Source: a bacterium (GTDB taxonomy: Bacteria; Acidobacteriota; HRBIN11; JAKEFK01). From it: a DNA stretch of 53,523 nt. The notes beneath the pieces were generated by a model, which made no database searches, had not been told where the DNA came from, and saw nothing but the letters and a program-made list of their open reading frames with translations. The stretch is taken from positions 1 to 53,523 of the forward strand of contig JAKEFK010000266.1 of NCBI GenBank assembly GCA_022616075.1, written 5' to 3'. The translations under genes and the position numbers were made by a program. Each line of letters begins with the position of its first letter. Positions within the stretch are counted from its first letter, which is position 1. Shown here in pieces: positions 44,534 through 53,523 of the stretch.

Positions 44534-45093
44534 GTACGAATCAATAAGGATGTCCGATCCGAAACCGGCAGGGAACGCCAACCTTTCTCTTCGACATCCG
44601 GATTTGCGAAGTGCATCAAGCTGCCTCCAGGAGAAAGAAGCAACGACGCTTGCGTCCAAAGCTGGTTCGAGAATCGGATGGCGCGGGTTGCAATCACGTC
44701 AAACTGCCGATCACTCACGGATTCCGGAAATTTCCCCCGAATTATCTCGGCCTTTACTTGCAGCTTTCTTACCACTTCCTTCTGAAATGCGACTTTTTTC
44801 TCGCGAATCTCGACGGAAGTCAAGTGAATGGAGGGATCGTAGGTGGCCCAAACCAGACCCGGAATGCCGGCGCCTGAACCAAAATCCAATACCCTCTTGC
44901 CGGACATTGGAAAAGCTCGAGCGGCCAGAATCGATTCGCCGATCAGCAGACCTTCCATTTGGTCTCGCGAACGAAGACCTGTTAAATTGATCCGTTGATT
45001 CCACTCGACGAGAAGATCCAGAAATAGGTTGAGTCTTTGGAAAACGATCTGGGGTAGGAGCCCCTCAGAGCTCCACTGCTTCAACAGAGCCAT
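44530..45093 (-). CDS. rsmG: RsmG, 16S rRNA m7G527 methyltransferase
   Basis: A 187-residue SAM-dependent methyltransferase, somewhat shorter than the usual 200-215. The SAM-binding motif is [16 protein letters not shown], and [11 protein letters not shown] and VIATRAIRF are typical. The final codons and stop lie in a small palindrome, which may have altered the C-terminus. It overlaps the end of mnmG by 29 bases. Confidence 0.93.
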   Translation of the reverse strand: MALLKQWSSEGLLPQIVFQRLNLFLDLLVEWNQRINLTGLRSRDQMEGLLIGESILAARAFPMSGKRVLDFGSGAGIPGLVWATYDPSIHLTSVEIREKKVAFQKEVVRKLQVKAEIIRGKFPESVSDRQFDVIATRAIRFSNQLWTQASLLLSPGGSLMHFANPDVEEKGWRSLPVSDRTSLLIRT

Positions 45094-46915
45094 GGGTAGT
45101 TCTGTAACGTTTTTCGAGATAAATTCGGAGGAGGGAAAGAGCGGCGGGAGTCATACCGGAAATCCGCTGCGCTTGCCCGAAAGTCTGTGGTCGAATCCTC
45201 TCCAGTTTCTCAACGATCTCACGAGTTAAACCCGGAATGGAGCGGAAACTCATATCTGCAGGAATCCCCTTCTTCTCCCACTTCTTCATCTTTTCCGCTT
45301 CCAAAATCTGTCTCTGGATGTAGCCTTCATACTTGATCCGGCTCTCGATGGCAAAACGCTGCATCTTATTCAGCTCATGGAGCGTCTGACCCGATAGCTG
45401 TTCGACCAGTTCGAGACGCACTTCGGGACGTCGAAGTAGTTGCTCGGCGGTCTGGCCTTGCTGTTGATAAACGATTTTCGTGTTTCGCAAATGCTCCAGG
45501 CTCTTATTCAATGATTCCTGCTCTGATTCAAACCGTTCGAAACGTTGATCGTCGACGATACCGAGCCTTCTGCCATAGGGAGTCAATCGCTCCTCCACAT
45601 TGTCCAGCCTCAGCATCAAGCGATATTCGGCGCGGGATGTGAACATTCGGTAAGGCTCTGCTGTACCTTTGGTAACAAGATCGTCGATCAAGATACCGAT
45701 GTACGCTTCCCAGCGGTTTAAGACGAATGGCTCCTCTTTCCGGACCTTTTGCAGCGCGTTGATCCCGGCCATCATGCCTTGAGCTGCTGCCTCTTCATAG
45801 CCGGACGTCCCATTAATCTGGCCTGCCAAAAACAAACCAGGAATCTTCTTCGTTTCTAAGGTCGGATAAAGTTCGGTCGGTTGAATGTAATCGTACTCGA
45901 CCGCGTAGCCCGGCTTGAGCATTTCTGCTTTTTCCAGTCCAGGCACCTCCCTCAAGATCAATCGCTGAATCTCCTCCGGCAACGAAGTGGAAAGTCCGTT
46001 GATGTAGTATTCATCCGTCTCCAATCCCTCAGGCTCGATGAATAGCTGATGCCGGTCCTTGTCCGGAAACTTTACCACTTTGTCTTCCACCGAAGGGCAA
46101 TAACGGGGACCGATCCCGTGAATCTGGCCGCTGTACATCGGAGATCGGTCCAGATTCGCACGAATCAAATCATGGACCGCCTCATTTGTATAAGTGATGT
46201 GACAGGCTATTTGAGGCAGAAAACAGTTCTCGGTTTCCGGCGAAAAGAAGAATGGTTCTTCATCTCCCCATTGTTCCTGCAATTGGTCAAAATCTATGCT
46301 GTTCTTATGAATTCGAGGAGGAGTGCCAGTCTTCAGCCGACCCATCTCGAAGCCAAAATTTCGCAACGATTCGGAAAGGTGAGTGGCCGCTGGTTCCTGA
46401 ATGCGTCCCGCCTGAATCTTCCGCTCGCCAATGTGGATCAGCCCGTTTAGAAAAGTGCCGGTGGTGATAATTACGGCCTGGCAGGATAACTCCTCTCCAC
46501 CGAGCAATCGCAAACCCGAGATCGCATTCTTCTCCACGGCCAGTTCAGATGCGATTCCTTCTATCAGTTCCAGATTCGGGGTCGATTCGAGCAGGGAACG
46601 CATCACGTGTCTGTATTCTTTCTTATCAGACTGACATCTTGGAGACCAGACGGCTGTTCCCTTACTGCGATTCAGTAGTCGGAACTGGATCCCGGTGCGA
46701 TCCGCTAACTTGCCCATGATACCGCCCAGAGAATCGATTTCCCGTACCAGCTGACCTTTCGCGACTCCTCCAATTGCAGGATTGCAAGACATTTGACCGA
46801 TCGCATCCAGAGACATGGTAATCAACGCCGTCCGGACGCCGCCACGGGCGCAAGTCGATGCAGCCTCGCAGCCCGCGTGGCCGCCGCCGATCACAATCAC
46901 ATCAAAATTTCTCAT
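45065..46915 (-). CDS. mnmG: MnmG (GidA), tRNA wobble uridine modification enzyme
   Basis: A 616-residue FAD protein with [19 protein letters not shown] at the N-terminus, the [12 protein letters not shown] motif and the conserved [12 protein letters not shown] and [14 protein letters not shown] segments. With MnmE it forms the cmnm5 group at U34 of tRNAs. The start is the ATG overlapping the mnmE stop (ATGA); an in-frame TTG 12 bases upstream is less likely. Confidence 0.97.
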   Translation of the reverse strand: MRNFDVIVIGGGHAGCEAASTCARGGVRTALITMSLDAIGQMSCNPAIGGVAKGQLVREIDSLGGIMGKLADRTGIQFRLLNRSKGTAVWSPRCQSDKKEYRHVMRSLLESTPNLELIEGIASELAVEKNAISGLRLLGGEELSCQAVIITTGTFLNGLIHIGERKIQAGRIQEPAATHLSESLRNFGFEMGRLKTGTPPRIHKNSIDFDQLQEQWGDEEPFFFSPETENCFLPQIACHITYTNEAVHDLIRANLDRSPMYSGQIHGIGPRYCPSVEDKVVKFPDKDRHQLFIEPEGLETDEYYINGLSTSLPEEIQRLILREVPGLEKAEMLKPGYAVEYDYIQPTELYPTLETKKIPGLFLAGQINGTSGYEEAAAQGMMAGINALQKVRKEEPFVLNRWEAYIGILIDDLVTKGTAEPYRMFTSRAEYRLMLRLDNVEERLTPYGRRLGIVDDQRFERFESEQESLNKSLEHLRNTKIVYQQQGQTAEQLLRRPEVRLELVEQLSGQTLHELNKMQRFAIESRIKYEGYIQRQILEAEKMKKWEKKGIPADMSFRSIPGLTREIVEKLERIRPQTFGQAQRISGMTPAALSLLRIYLEKRYRTTHGSVEAVEL

Positions 46916-48276
46916 TTGCCTATGCAAAAATTGCTGAAAATATGCTGGTATACATCTTCAATCGTAACATCGCCTGTAATTTCGCCGACTTTGCCAAGCG
47001 CCTGGTGCAAATCAACCATTGCAAACTCCTCGCTCATTCCTTTCTTGACAGATTCACCGGCTCTTCGAAGTGACAGCAGAGCCGATTCCAGGATCTCGCG
47101 GTGCCGGACGTTTGAAATAAGGAAATCCTCGCCGTTGAAACGAACACGCTCCTCCATATGTTTTTGAATCCGCGATCTCAGCTCCTGAATCCCATTTCCC
47201 GTCATCGCAGAAACCCGCATCGAGGCTTCACCAGCCCAATCTGATTCTCGAAAACCTGACAGATCAGATTTATTCCAAACAATAAACCGGTCCTTTCCCT
47301 CTGTTTCCTGCCATAGAGCCGTGTCCTGGTCGTCCGGCACACCGCTTCCGTCCAGGACAAACAGGATAAGATCAGCTTTTGCAATAACTTGCCGAGTACG
47401 CCTGATTCCTTCTTGCTCAATTTCTTCACCACTCTCACGAACACCAGCCGTATCGAGCAACTGAACAAGAAAATTCCCGAGGGTCATTCGCTCTCGCAAG
47501 TAATCTCGCGTTGTTCCAGGAATCGCCGTTACAATTGCACGGCTCTCCTCAAGTAAAGCATTGAATAAACTGGACTTACCGACATTTGGTTTCCCCACAA
47601 GAGCAACATGAAACCCTTCCCGGATCAGTCTGCCACGCTCAAATGTGCCGAGGAGTCCTTCAACCTGCGCGATCAATTCATTCAAGCGGCGGTTTGTTTC
47701 CGTTTTGTCAATAAAATTATAATGTTGCTCCTCGCTGAAATCGATATTTCCTTCCAGCAGTGAAATCAGCTCAATGAAGCCGCTCCTCAACTCTTGAAAT
47801 CGTCGACTGAGTTTTCCTTCCAGTTGATTTAAGGCAAGCTCCGCCTGGTACACAGAATCAGCTGTGATCAAATCATTGACAGCGCCCGCTTGAACCAGAT
47901 CAATCCTTCCGTTTAAGAATGCTCGATACGTAAACTCCCCGGGTTTGGCATGTCGCGCGCCGGCGCTTACCAAAGAACCGAGCACTTGATCCAGGATCAA
48001 AGGGTTGCCATGGCAGGTGATCTCAATCAGGTCTTCCTTTGTGTAGGAGTGCGGTTTTTGAAAATAGATCAGCAAAGCCTCATCGATTTCACGGCTTTGA
48101 GTAAGGATCCTTCCTAGCGTAGGACGATACGGCGTTATTGCGGAATCATTCCTGGCTACGAATACCTTAGAAGTAATTGGAAAAGAGTCGGAGCCGCTGA
48201 TTCTGATGGTTCCCAGCGCTGAACGTCCATACGGTGTGGCGATGGCTGCGATGGTATCTTCCGTTTCAAACACCAT
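46912..48276 (-). CDS. mnmE: MnmE (TrmE) GTPase
   Basis: A 454-residue tRNA-modification GTPase. It has an N-terminal formyl-THF-binding domain ([21 protein letters not shown]), a helical domain and an inserted G domain with [21 protein letters not shown] and NKSD. The invariant C-terminal CIGK is present. It works as a complex with MnmG, encoded next. Confidence 0.97.
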   Translation of the reverse strand: MVFETEDTIAAIATPYGRSALGTIRISGSDSFPITSKVFVARNDSAITPYRPTLGRILTQSREIDEALLIYFQKPHSYTKEDLIEITCHGNPLILDQVLGSLVSAGARHAKPGEFTYRAFLNGRIDLVQAGAVNDLITADSVYQAELALNQLEGKLSRRFQELRSGFIELISLLEGNIDFSEEQHYNFIDKTETNRRLNELIAQVEGLLGTFERGRLIREGFHVALVGKPNVGKSSLFNALLEESRAIVTAIPGTTRDYLRERMTLGNFLVQLLDTAGVRESGEEIEQEGIRRTRQVIAKADLILFVLDGSGVPDDQDTALWQETEGKDRFIVWNKSDLSGFRESDWAGEASMRVSAMTGNGIQELRSRIQKHMEERVRFNGEDFLISNVRHREILESALLSLRRAGESVKKGMSEEFAMVDLHQALGKVGEITGDVTIEDVYQHIFSNFCIGK

Positions 48277-48294
48277 AACGCGGGGCCTCGCAAA

Positions 48295-49941
48295 TCAGGT
48301 CGCTTTCACAACGGCGGGAATCGCTTTTTGCTGCTGTTGTTGAAAATAATACTGATGCGAAATCGCCAGCACGTTGCTCAACAGCCAGTATAGAACAAGA
48401 CCGCTCGGAAGGTTTAACGAAATATATGTGAACATGACCGGCATGATGTACATCATGTTCTTCTGCATTGGATCGGTCGCAGGAGTCATTTTCTGTTGGA
48501 GAAGCATCGTTGCGCCCATCAGGATCGGGGTGACCCAGAACGGATCCGGCCGGGAAAGGTCCTGGAGCCATAATGCAAAGGGAGCCCCGCGAAGTTCTAT
48601 TGCATTAGATAGTAATTTGTAGAAGGCAAACAGAACAGGCATCTGCAATAACATCGGCAGGCAACCACCTAGAGGATTTACACCATAGCGCTTGTGAAGC
48701 GCCATGACCTCCACGTTCATGCTCTGTTTGCGCGGATCATCGCTTTTCATCTTGGCGTATTTTTCCTGAATCTTCTTCATTTCCGGCTGCATCTGCTGCA
48801 TCTTTTTCATCGAAGCAAAACTCATTTGAGTGAAGGGCGTGAAGATAATCTTTATGACAATCGTAATGAGGACGATGGCCCAGCCATAGTTACTGGTGAA
48901 TTTGTAACATTCACGCATGCCGAAGAAGAGCGCTTTGGTGATGGGACCAAAGAATCCGAAATCCACAGCATTCTTGAGATCCATGCCCAGTTGATCGAGA
49001 ATGACATAATCCTTGGGCCCGACGAAAAGGGTCATTTTCAGCGGCTCGGCACGAACTCCCGCAAGCACCACGTTCACATTTTGCGGTTTTTTGTCAGCGG
49101 ATACTTTTGCCATGTAGGTGTCGGCAGGTTGCGAGCCAGCATTGGACGGAATGAAGATGGCGAGAAAGTAGTTATTTTCGACGCCGGCCCATCTTACTGT
49201 GGAACCGATTCTTTGATACCCATCCTTCGGATCGAGGTGCTCCACTTTTTCACCCGTATTTACAAGTCCCCGTGAGGGATTCAGGAACGAGGGTTTGGAA
49301 TAGCTGCGGACCGTCTCGATTCCAGGTGCCCAACCCACCTTTACCGGCAAAAATTGATTTTCCTGCTGGGCAGCAACAGAAAAGTCAATCAAATAGCTAT
49401 CGGCGCGGAATTCGAAGGATTTCAAAAAGCTATTTCGGCCATCCGAAAAGGTGAATTCCATCCTTTGCTTGTCCCTTCCTGAAAGAGAAATGGAATCATT
49501 CGAAACAGAATAGACTGAAGTATTCGCCAATTTCGAAAGTTCTTTGTCATTCAATTCCAGCTTTAAAGGATGTTCCGTTCCGTCAGCCGATTGCGGGACC
49601 ATTTCCAGAGACTGGCGATGATCATCCAGATAGTTCTTCAAGCGAAAGGAAGTAAGGAGGGCACCTTGATTTGTGAATTCGGCCCGGTAAAGCGGCGTAT
49701 CCACAACCACCACCTTTGCCGGTTCCGCCGTTGTGGGAGTCGCCGGCGCTACAGAAGGCGCGGGAGCAGTTGGAGTAGGTGCGGGCGCTGGTGTCGTCGT
49801 GGTCTTTGAAGGAGTCGAAGGAGCCGGCGCCGTAACCGTTTTGCGAGGCAGTTTTTTCTCCATTGGCTGGAGAACAAATTGATAATAGAGAAAATAAAAT
49901 AAGGAAAAACCAACTAGAAAAAAGATTAATTTTTTATCCAT
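48295..49941 (-). CDS. yidC: YidC membrane protein insertase
   Basis: A 548-residue insertase of the Gram-negative type. It has an N-terminal membrane helix (about 6-22), a Pro/Ala/Thr-rich linker (about 35-75), a periplasmic domain (about 75-330) and the conserved OxaA/YidC core (about 345-530) with GWAIVLITIVIKIIFTPF. The Pro/Thr-rich linker is longer than usual. It lies between yidD and mnmE. Confidence 0.96.
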   Translation of the reverse strand: MDKKLIFFLVGFSLFYFLYYQFVLQPMEKKLPRKTVTAPAPSTPSKTTTTPAPAPTPTAPAPSVAPATPTTAEPAKVVVVDTPLYRAEFTNQGALLTSFRLKNYLDDHRQSLEMVPQSADGTEHPLKLELNDKELSKLANTSVYSVSNDSISLSGRDKQRMEFTFSDGRNSFLKSFEFRADSYLIDFSVAAQQENQFLPVKVGWAPGIETVRSYSKPSFLNPSRGLVNTGEKVEHLDPKDGYQRIGSTVRWAGVENNYFLAIFIPSNAGSQPADTYMAKVSADKKPQNVNVVLAGVRAEPLKMTLFVGPKDYVILDQLGMDLKNAVDFGFFGPITKALFFGMRECYKFTSNYGWAIVLITIVIKIIFTPFTQMSFASMKKMQQMQPEMKKIQEKYAKMKSDDPRKQSMNVEVMALHKRYGVNPLGGCLPMLLQMPVLFAFYKLLSNAIELRGAPFALWLQDLSRPDPFWVTPILMGATMLLQQKMTPATDPMQKNMMYIMPVMFTYISLNLPSGLVLYWLLSNVLAISHQYYFQQQQQKAIPAVVKAT

Positions 49942-49944
49942 AAT

Positions 49945-50169
49945 TTACCGTACCGGATCGAACCCTCCTTTACAGAAAGGATTGCATCGGAGAATTCGTT
50001 TGATGCCAAGATATATTCCTTTGAACGCCCCATACTTTGAAACGGCATCGTGAGCGTATTGCGAACAGGTCGGTGTAAACCGGCACGCCGGTATCAACAA
50101 CGGGGAAAGAAATCTTTGATAAAACCGCAGAAGTGACAGCACAACGATACTTCCCGCGCTTTGATTCAT
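49945..50169 (-). CDS. yidD: YidD membrane protein insertion efficiency factor
   Basis: A 74-residue protein with the family signature [37 protein letters not shown] and [16 protein letters not shown]. The start is the ATG overlapping the rnpA stop (ATGA); a longer frame upstream is antisense-free but reads into rnpA. It sits between rnpA and yidC as in most bacteria. Confidence 0.93.
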   Translation of the reverse strand: MNQSAGSIVVLSLLRFYQRFLSPLLIPACRFTPTCSQYAHDAVSKYGAFKGIYLGIKRILRCNPFCKGGFDPVR

Positions 50170-50519
50170 CGCAAATGCCGCGAAACAACCTTTCGAAATT
50201 CTTCTTCGAATTCTGAACATCTTAGATTGAGAATCTCTTTCTCAGCAATAAAGATCAAGTCCACCGGCTGGCGAAAGTCGGTTTTCATCTTTCGGAAAGT
50301 TTCCCGGACCATACGCTTAATATAATTCCGTTTGGCAGCAGATCCGATTTTCGCTTTCACTTGAATTCCAAGACGGGGAAGGGGGAGGCGATTCGGTAGC
50401 GAATAGACCACGAAATAACGGGTACCTGTTCGTTTTCCCCTGGAGAAGACGCGTCTGAATTCAGTGGATTTTCTAAGTCGATGTTCTTTCGAGAAAGATT
50501 CGTCCCGCTTTTCGGGCAT
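50166..50519 (-). CDS. rnpA: RnpA, protein component of RNase P
   Basis: A 117-residue basic protein that assists the RNase P ribozyme in 5' processing of t[21 protein letters not shown] and the RNR-type motif [16 protein letters not shown] mark the family. The ATG start overlaps the rpmH stop (TGATG); a TTG one codon earlier is also possible. Confidence 0.95.
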   Translation of the reverse strand: MPEKRDESFSKEHRLRKSTEFRRVFSRGKRTGTRYFVVYSLPNRLPLPRLGIQVKAKIGSAAKRNYIKRMVRETFRKMKTDFRQPVDLIFIAEKEILNLRCSEFEEEFRKVVSRHLR

Positions 50520-50653
50520 CAAACGGCCAGTCTATGCCTTCCTTTGGCCCGTCGTCTGCTTAGAACTCTTCTTCCGGATCGAGAACGCATCCTGACAAGG
50601 AAACCATGAGTTCGCTTCCGCTTCCGGTTGTTCGGCTGGTACGTGCGTTTCAT
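50519..50653 (-). CDS. rpmH: Ribosomal protein L34
   Basis: A 44-residue L34. It starts [19 protein letters not shown] and ends KGRHRLAV, and matches the family over its full length ([18 protein letters not shown]). It overlaps rnpA by one base and has a consensus promoter upstream. Confidence 0.97.
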   Translation of the reverse strand: MKRTYQPNNRKRKRTHGFLVRMRSRSGRRVLSRRRAKGRHRLAV

Positions 50654-50689
50654 GACACTACTGTCCTCAACATCAAAAATGAAACACAG

Positions 50690-50718
50690 ATTATAGATAA
50701 GGGGTCTCTCCTTGTCAA
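50690..50718 (-). promoter_or_regulatory. rpmH: Consensus sigma-70 promoter of rpmH
   Basis: On the - strand TTGACA (50713-50718) and TATAAT (50690-50695) are separated by exactly 17 bases, both hexamers perfect, 36 bases upstream of the rpmH start codon. This would drive the rpmH-rnpA-yidD-yidC-mnmE-mnmG-rsmG-parAB block. Confidence 0.85.
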
Positions 50719-50785
50719 TGTAACGGAGGGGTGACCGTGTTATGATTGAGAGCGCAAATTATCACCCATCAGGAGAGTTTCACGT

Positions 50786-53488
50786 TTGAATTCCGCAAGT
50801 GTCCTCATTGTTGAGGATAATCAGGAATACCGGCACCTTCTCGAAAAGACGCTGAAAGAAGAAGGTTTCGACATTCAAACGGCGTCGTCTGCCGCCGAAG
50901 CGATTGAGCAAGTCCTGCGCGCAAAACCGTCCCTAGTGCTCCTTGATCTCGGTCTTCCTGGAATGAATGGAGATGAAATTTGCAGGGTGATTAAGGAAGA
51001 CCCCTTTCTTCGCGATATCGCAGTGATCATACTCAGCGGTAGCGCTGATTTGGAACGGAAGCTTGCCTGTTTCGCGATGGGCGCCAACGAATATCTCGTT
51101 AAGCCCATCGAGTTGAGGGAGCTTGTGGCTCGAGTCAAAAGTTTTCAACGTCTAATCGAATCCTGGAGGGGAATCGCTGTTGCAACTCCGCAGCTTGAGA
51201 TTCCCAAAACGGTTCTTTCTGAAAAGGAAAGAAGTTTTCCCACTGTGGATTTTATTGGAGCTCCCTCTTCCAGCGACACCGCTGTAAAGATTCGGCCGAA
51301 GTACGGCGTATACAGGATTGAGACGCTCATTGGAAGCGGAGCGATGGGGCATGTTTTCAAGGCCTATGATGAGCCACTGGAGCGTTTTGTTGCGATCAAA
51401 ATCCTGTCAAGAAAGCTATCGAACTCCCCTGCATTTGTGGAACGCTTCCGCCGCGAAGCAAAAGTGCTTGCCGCCATCAATCATCCCGGGATCGCTTTCA
51501 TTTACAGTTTCGGCGAGGAAGAAGGGGAACACTATTTTGCCATTCAATGGTGTTCCAATGGCTCTGTCGCGGATCTGATTAAAAAGAAGCAAAGAATCGA
51601 TATTGTTCCCGCGCTCGATATCATTTTGCAAAGTGCGCGGGCACTGGAAGCGGCTTCCAAAAAAGGTGTTGTGCACCGCGATATCAAGCCGAGCAACATA
51701 CTGTTTGATGAAAATCAGCAAGTAAAAATTGTGGATTTTGGTCTGGCTTTTTCCGAAAAAATGAATGTGCGTATCACGCAGGTTCAAGAGTTGCTTGGGA
51801 CTCCGAGCTTCATGGCTCCGGAACAGGCGCAGAACGCATCCGTGGATCATCGCGCCGATATTTATTCACTGGGAATCACTTTCTTTTTCATGCTGTATGG
51901 AAAACTTCCCTTCACCGCAGCATCAGCAATAGAGATGGTGATCAAACACGCGTCCCAAATATTTCCAAATTATGAAAGTCTCGATCCCCTGGTGCCGCGG
52001 CAGGCGTACGACATCATCGCGAAGATGACCGGAAAGAATCCGGATGACCGGTATCCGGATTATGCAAAACTGATTCAAGACCTCGATAAACTCAGAAATG
52101 ACCTGTTGAGTCAATCGCATTGGAAACTCCCGCGTGCCATCAATATCAGCGCGGTCCCGGTTTTGAAGAGCCAGAGTCTGTTCGACCTGATCACGGCGCT
52201 TTATTCAGAAACGCTGGCCGGCGTTTTGACTGTGCGATGGGCCGCTCTGCAGAAACGATTTCTTGTAAGGCACCGGGAGATCATTCTGTTCGAATCGAGC
52301 CAGCCGGATGAAAACATATGGAATTCCATGATTCAAAAAGGACTGCTGAAAAAAGAGGACTCGCCACCGAAATCCGAAGACATGGAAAGCAGCTTAAACC
52401 GCTTTCTTCTGAATCGCAGTTTTACACTCGCAGATTTCAAAACGGCTTACAGGGATCTGATGAAGGTAGCGCTGATGCAAGTTTTTTTCTGGCCCGTTTT
52501 TGAAGGCGAATTCGCGACCGGCTCCATTCAACAGGATGCTTTTGCCTCCATCCGGATCACGGAAATAATGCTGGAAGCCGCGCGGACCCTTGTCGATTTT
52601 GAAGCGGTCAAGAATCAGCTGCCGCAAAATTATTTTCTCAGCCGAACTGCAGATTTTGAGTCCATTCTTTCCACTTTGAATTTGAAACCGGAAGAAAGCT
52701 TCATCGCATCTCGCTTTGAAGGGGAAGATGCGACGCTTGAAACTCTTCAGTTACTTACCGGTTTGCCCGCGGAAATTGTTTCTCGTTTTGTTTTTGCGCT
52801 CGCAAAAATGGGAGCCATTCAGTTTAAGCCAACTCTCGAAAAACGACCTCCCCGAAGGCTCGAGACTCCGGCTCCGCAACCGCCACCCCCTCCTGCCATT
52901 CCCCCAACTCCGCCCATGCCTGAGCCCACAAGCTTGAACCGGATTAAGCAAATGCCAACAGGAAAATCGGATAGTGAACTGCTGGAGCGGCTCAGCGCAG
53001 CTCGAAGGATTATTCAACCCGAAGAAGAAGATAAACAGGGACGTGATGAAATGGATCGCTCCAAACACCAGGTACGATTGGAAGTCTTGAAATCAGACAA
53101 AATCGTTGAGATGGAACATCACGTAAGAGTTGCAGAACAGTTCTACAAACTCGCGGAAGGGAAGTACGATCTGGGAGATCACTGGAACGTAGCTCAACTG
53201 TGCAAACAGGCAATCAAAAATAATCCTACAGAACCGAAATACTACAACTTGATGGCCAGAGCATACGCGCAGCATCCGAAATTTGGAAAGGATGCGGAGC
53301 AATGTTTTTATAAAGCCTTAGAGATGGATCCGTGGAACCCTGACTATCATGTGGACCTTGCGCGTTTCTATTACACGAATGGACTTTCGAAAAGGGCACT
53401 GGCGCAATGCCAAAAAGCTGTCAAACTCGCGCCCCAACACCATGGCGCAAGAACATTGCTGTCAGAAATTTCGAAACTGGAGAAGTAG
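50786..53488 (+). CDS. Receiver-Ser/Thr kinase-DUF4388-like-TPR fusion protein
   Basis: A 900-residue soluble protein with no membrane segment. It has a response-regulator receiver domain (about 1-125; phospho-acceptor Asp54 in LLDLGLPG, Lys in YLVKP) and a Hanks-type kinase (about 175-440) with IGSGAMGHVF, VAIKIL, VVHRDIKPSNIL and VDFGLA. A region (about 455-690) resembles the DUF4388/PATAN regulatory module. A Pro-rich linker (about 695-720) and a C-terminal TPR array (about 780-900) follow. The start is TTG with AGGAGAG upstream. It probably links a two-component input to Ser/Thr phosphorylation. It is divergent from rpmH, where dnaA is often found. Confidence 0.9.
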   Translation: MNSASVLIVEDNQEYRHLLEKTLKEEGFDIQTASSAAEAIEQVLRAKPSLVLLDLGLPGMNGDEICRVIKEDPFLRDIAVIILSGSADLERKLACFAMGANEYLVKPIELRELVARVKSFQRLIESWRGIAVATPQLEIPKTVLSEKERSFPTVDFIGAPSSSDTAVKIRPKYGVYRIETLIGSGAMGHVFKAYDEPLERFVAIKILSRKLSNSPAFVERFRREAKVLAAINHPGIAFIYSFGEEEGEHYFAIQWCSNGSVADLIKKKQRIDIVPALDIILQSARALEAASKKGVVHRDIKPSNILFDENQQVKIVDFGLAFSEKMNVRITQVQELLGTPSFMAPEQAQNASVDHRADIYSLGITFFFMLYGKLPFTAASAIEMVIKHASQIFPNYESLDPLVPRQAYDIIAKMTGKNPDDRYPDYAKLIQDLDKLRNDLLSQSHWKLPRAINISAVPVLKSQSLFDLITALYSETLAGVLTVRWAALQKRFLVRHREIILFESSQPDENIWNSMIQKGLLKKEDSPPKSEDMESSLNRFLLNRSFTLADFKTAYRDLMKVALMQVFFWPVFEGEFATGSIQQDAFASIRITEIMLEAARTLVDFEAVKNQLPQNYFLSRTADFESILSTLNLKPEESFIASRFEGEDATLETLQLLTGLPAEIVSRFVFALAKMGAIQFKPTLEKRPPRRLETPAPQPPPPPAIPPTPPMPEPTSLNRIKQMPTGKSDSELLERLSAARRIIQPEEEDKQGRDEMDRSKHQVRLEVLKSDKIVEMEHHVRVAEQFYKLAEGKYDLGDHWNVAQLCKQAIKNNPTEPKYYNLMARAYAQHPKFGKDAEQCFYKALEMDPWNPDYHVDLARFYYTNGLSKRALAQCQKAVKLAPQHHGARTLLSEISKLEK

Positions 53489-53523
53489 GGGCGACCCTTG
53501 TGGTCGCCCGCACGGGCAGGCAC
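53485..53523. repeat. GTAGGGGCGACC-family palindrome, cut by the window edge
   Basis: The second copy of the element at 4953-5006 (GTAGGGGCGACC, GGTCGCCC, GGGCAGGCAC). The TAG stop of the preceding kinase gene lies inside its first arm. Confidence 0.75.

Noticed and set aside
48694-49275. 193-codon open frame on the + strand
   Set aside because: Antisense to yidC, His-rich shadow translation without motif.
50170-50220. Longer yidD start inside rnpA
   Set aside because: The ATG at 50169 overlaps the rnpA stop in the usual ATGA fashion and fits the family length.

Overview
The window is a gene-dense chromosomal segment of a Gram-negative (LPS-bearing) bacterium of moderate GC content. It carries a Tol-Pal envelope system, LpxD, LptC/LptA/LptB, YidC and an F-type ATP synthase. 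A TPR-tailed Ser/Thr kinase, a receiver-kinase-TPR fusion and a permease-less PTS regulatory chain next to rpoN fit Acidobacteriota or a phylum of similar gene content. That assignment is inference. I saw no rRNA, tRNA, CRISPR array, transposase or prophage.

Layout, + strand half. 1-4512 is tolQ (cut by the window edge), tolR, a tolA-like gene, tolB, pal and cpoB. 4526-11066 is ssb, phoH, a 7TM-HD (PgpH-type) phosphodiesterase, ybeY, a CorC-like CBS protein and era. 11181-22253 is an lptC-lptA fusion, lptB, rpoN, hpf, ptsN, hprK, rapZ, EIIA-Man, HPr and EI. 22345-24873 is lpxD and two overlapping PPK2-family genes. 25022-29202 is accessory: a FAD oxidoreductase with an ECF41-type sigma factor, a secreted DJ-1/PfpI protein on the other strand, a VapBC-like toxin-antitoxin pair and an unrecognised membrane protein.

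Layout, - strand half. A Ser/Thr kinase and a secreted subtilase come first. An operon then reads from a cation/proton antiporter through a 112-residue unknown protein into the ATP synthase genes b', b, delta, alpha, gamma, beta, epsilon; subunits a and c are not here. A B12-binding radical SAM gene follows. The last - strand block is the origin-type cluster rpmH-rnpA-yidD-yidC-mnmE-mnmG-rsmG-parA-parB with a parS-like site beside parA. Divergent from rpmH, where dnaA often sits, is a receiver-kinase-TPR protein.

The most unusual feature is the number of short, mutually unrelated palindromic repeats (at least seven word families) in the gaps between genes. Several have entered coding sequence and stay in frame (tolR, ybeY, lptCA, the lpxD tail). 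One at the hprK start is flanked by a perfect 12-bp direct repeat that looks like a target-site duplication. Just downstream, the 3' end of hprK is duplicated as a diverged copy around about 595 bp of foreign-looking DNA. That DNA holds a frameshifted secreted-protein gene and a truncated gene on the opposite strand. I regard these repeats and this insertion as the least explained parts of the window.
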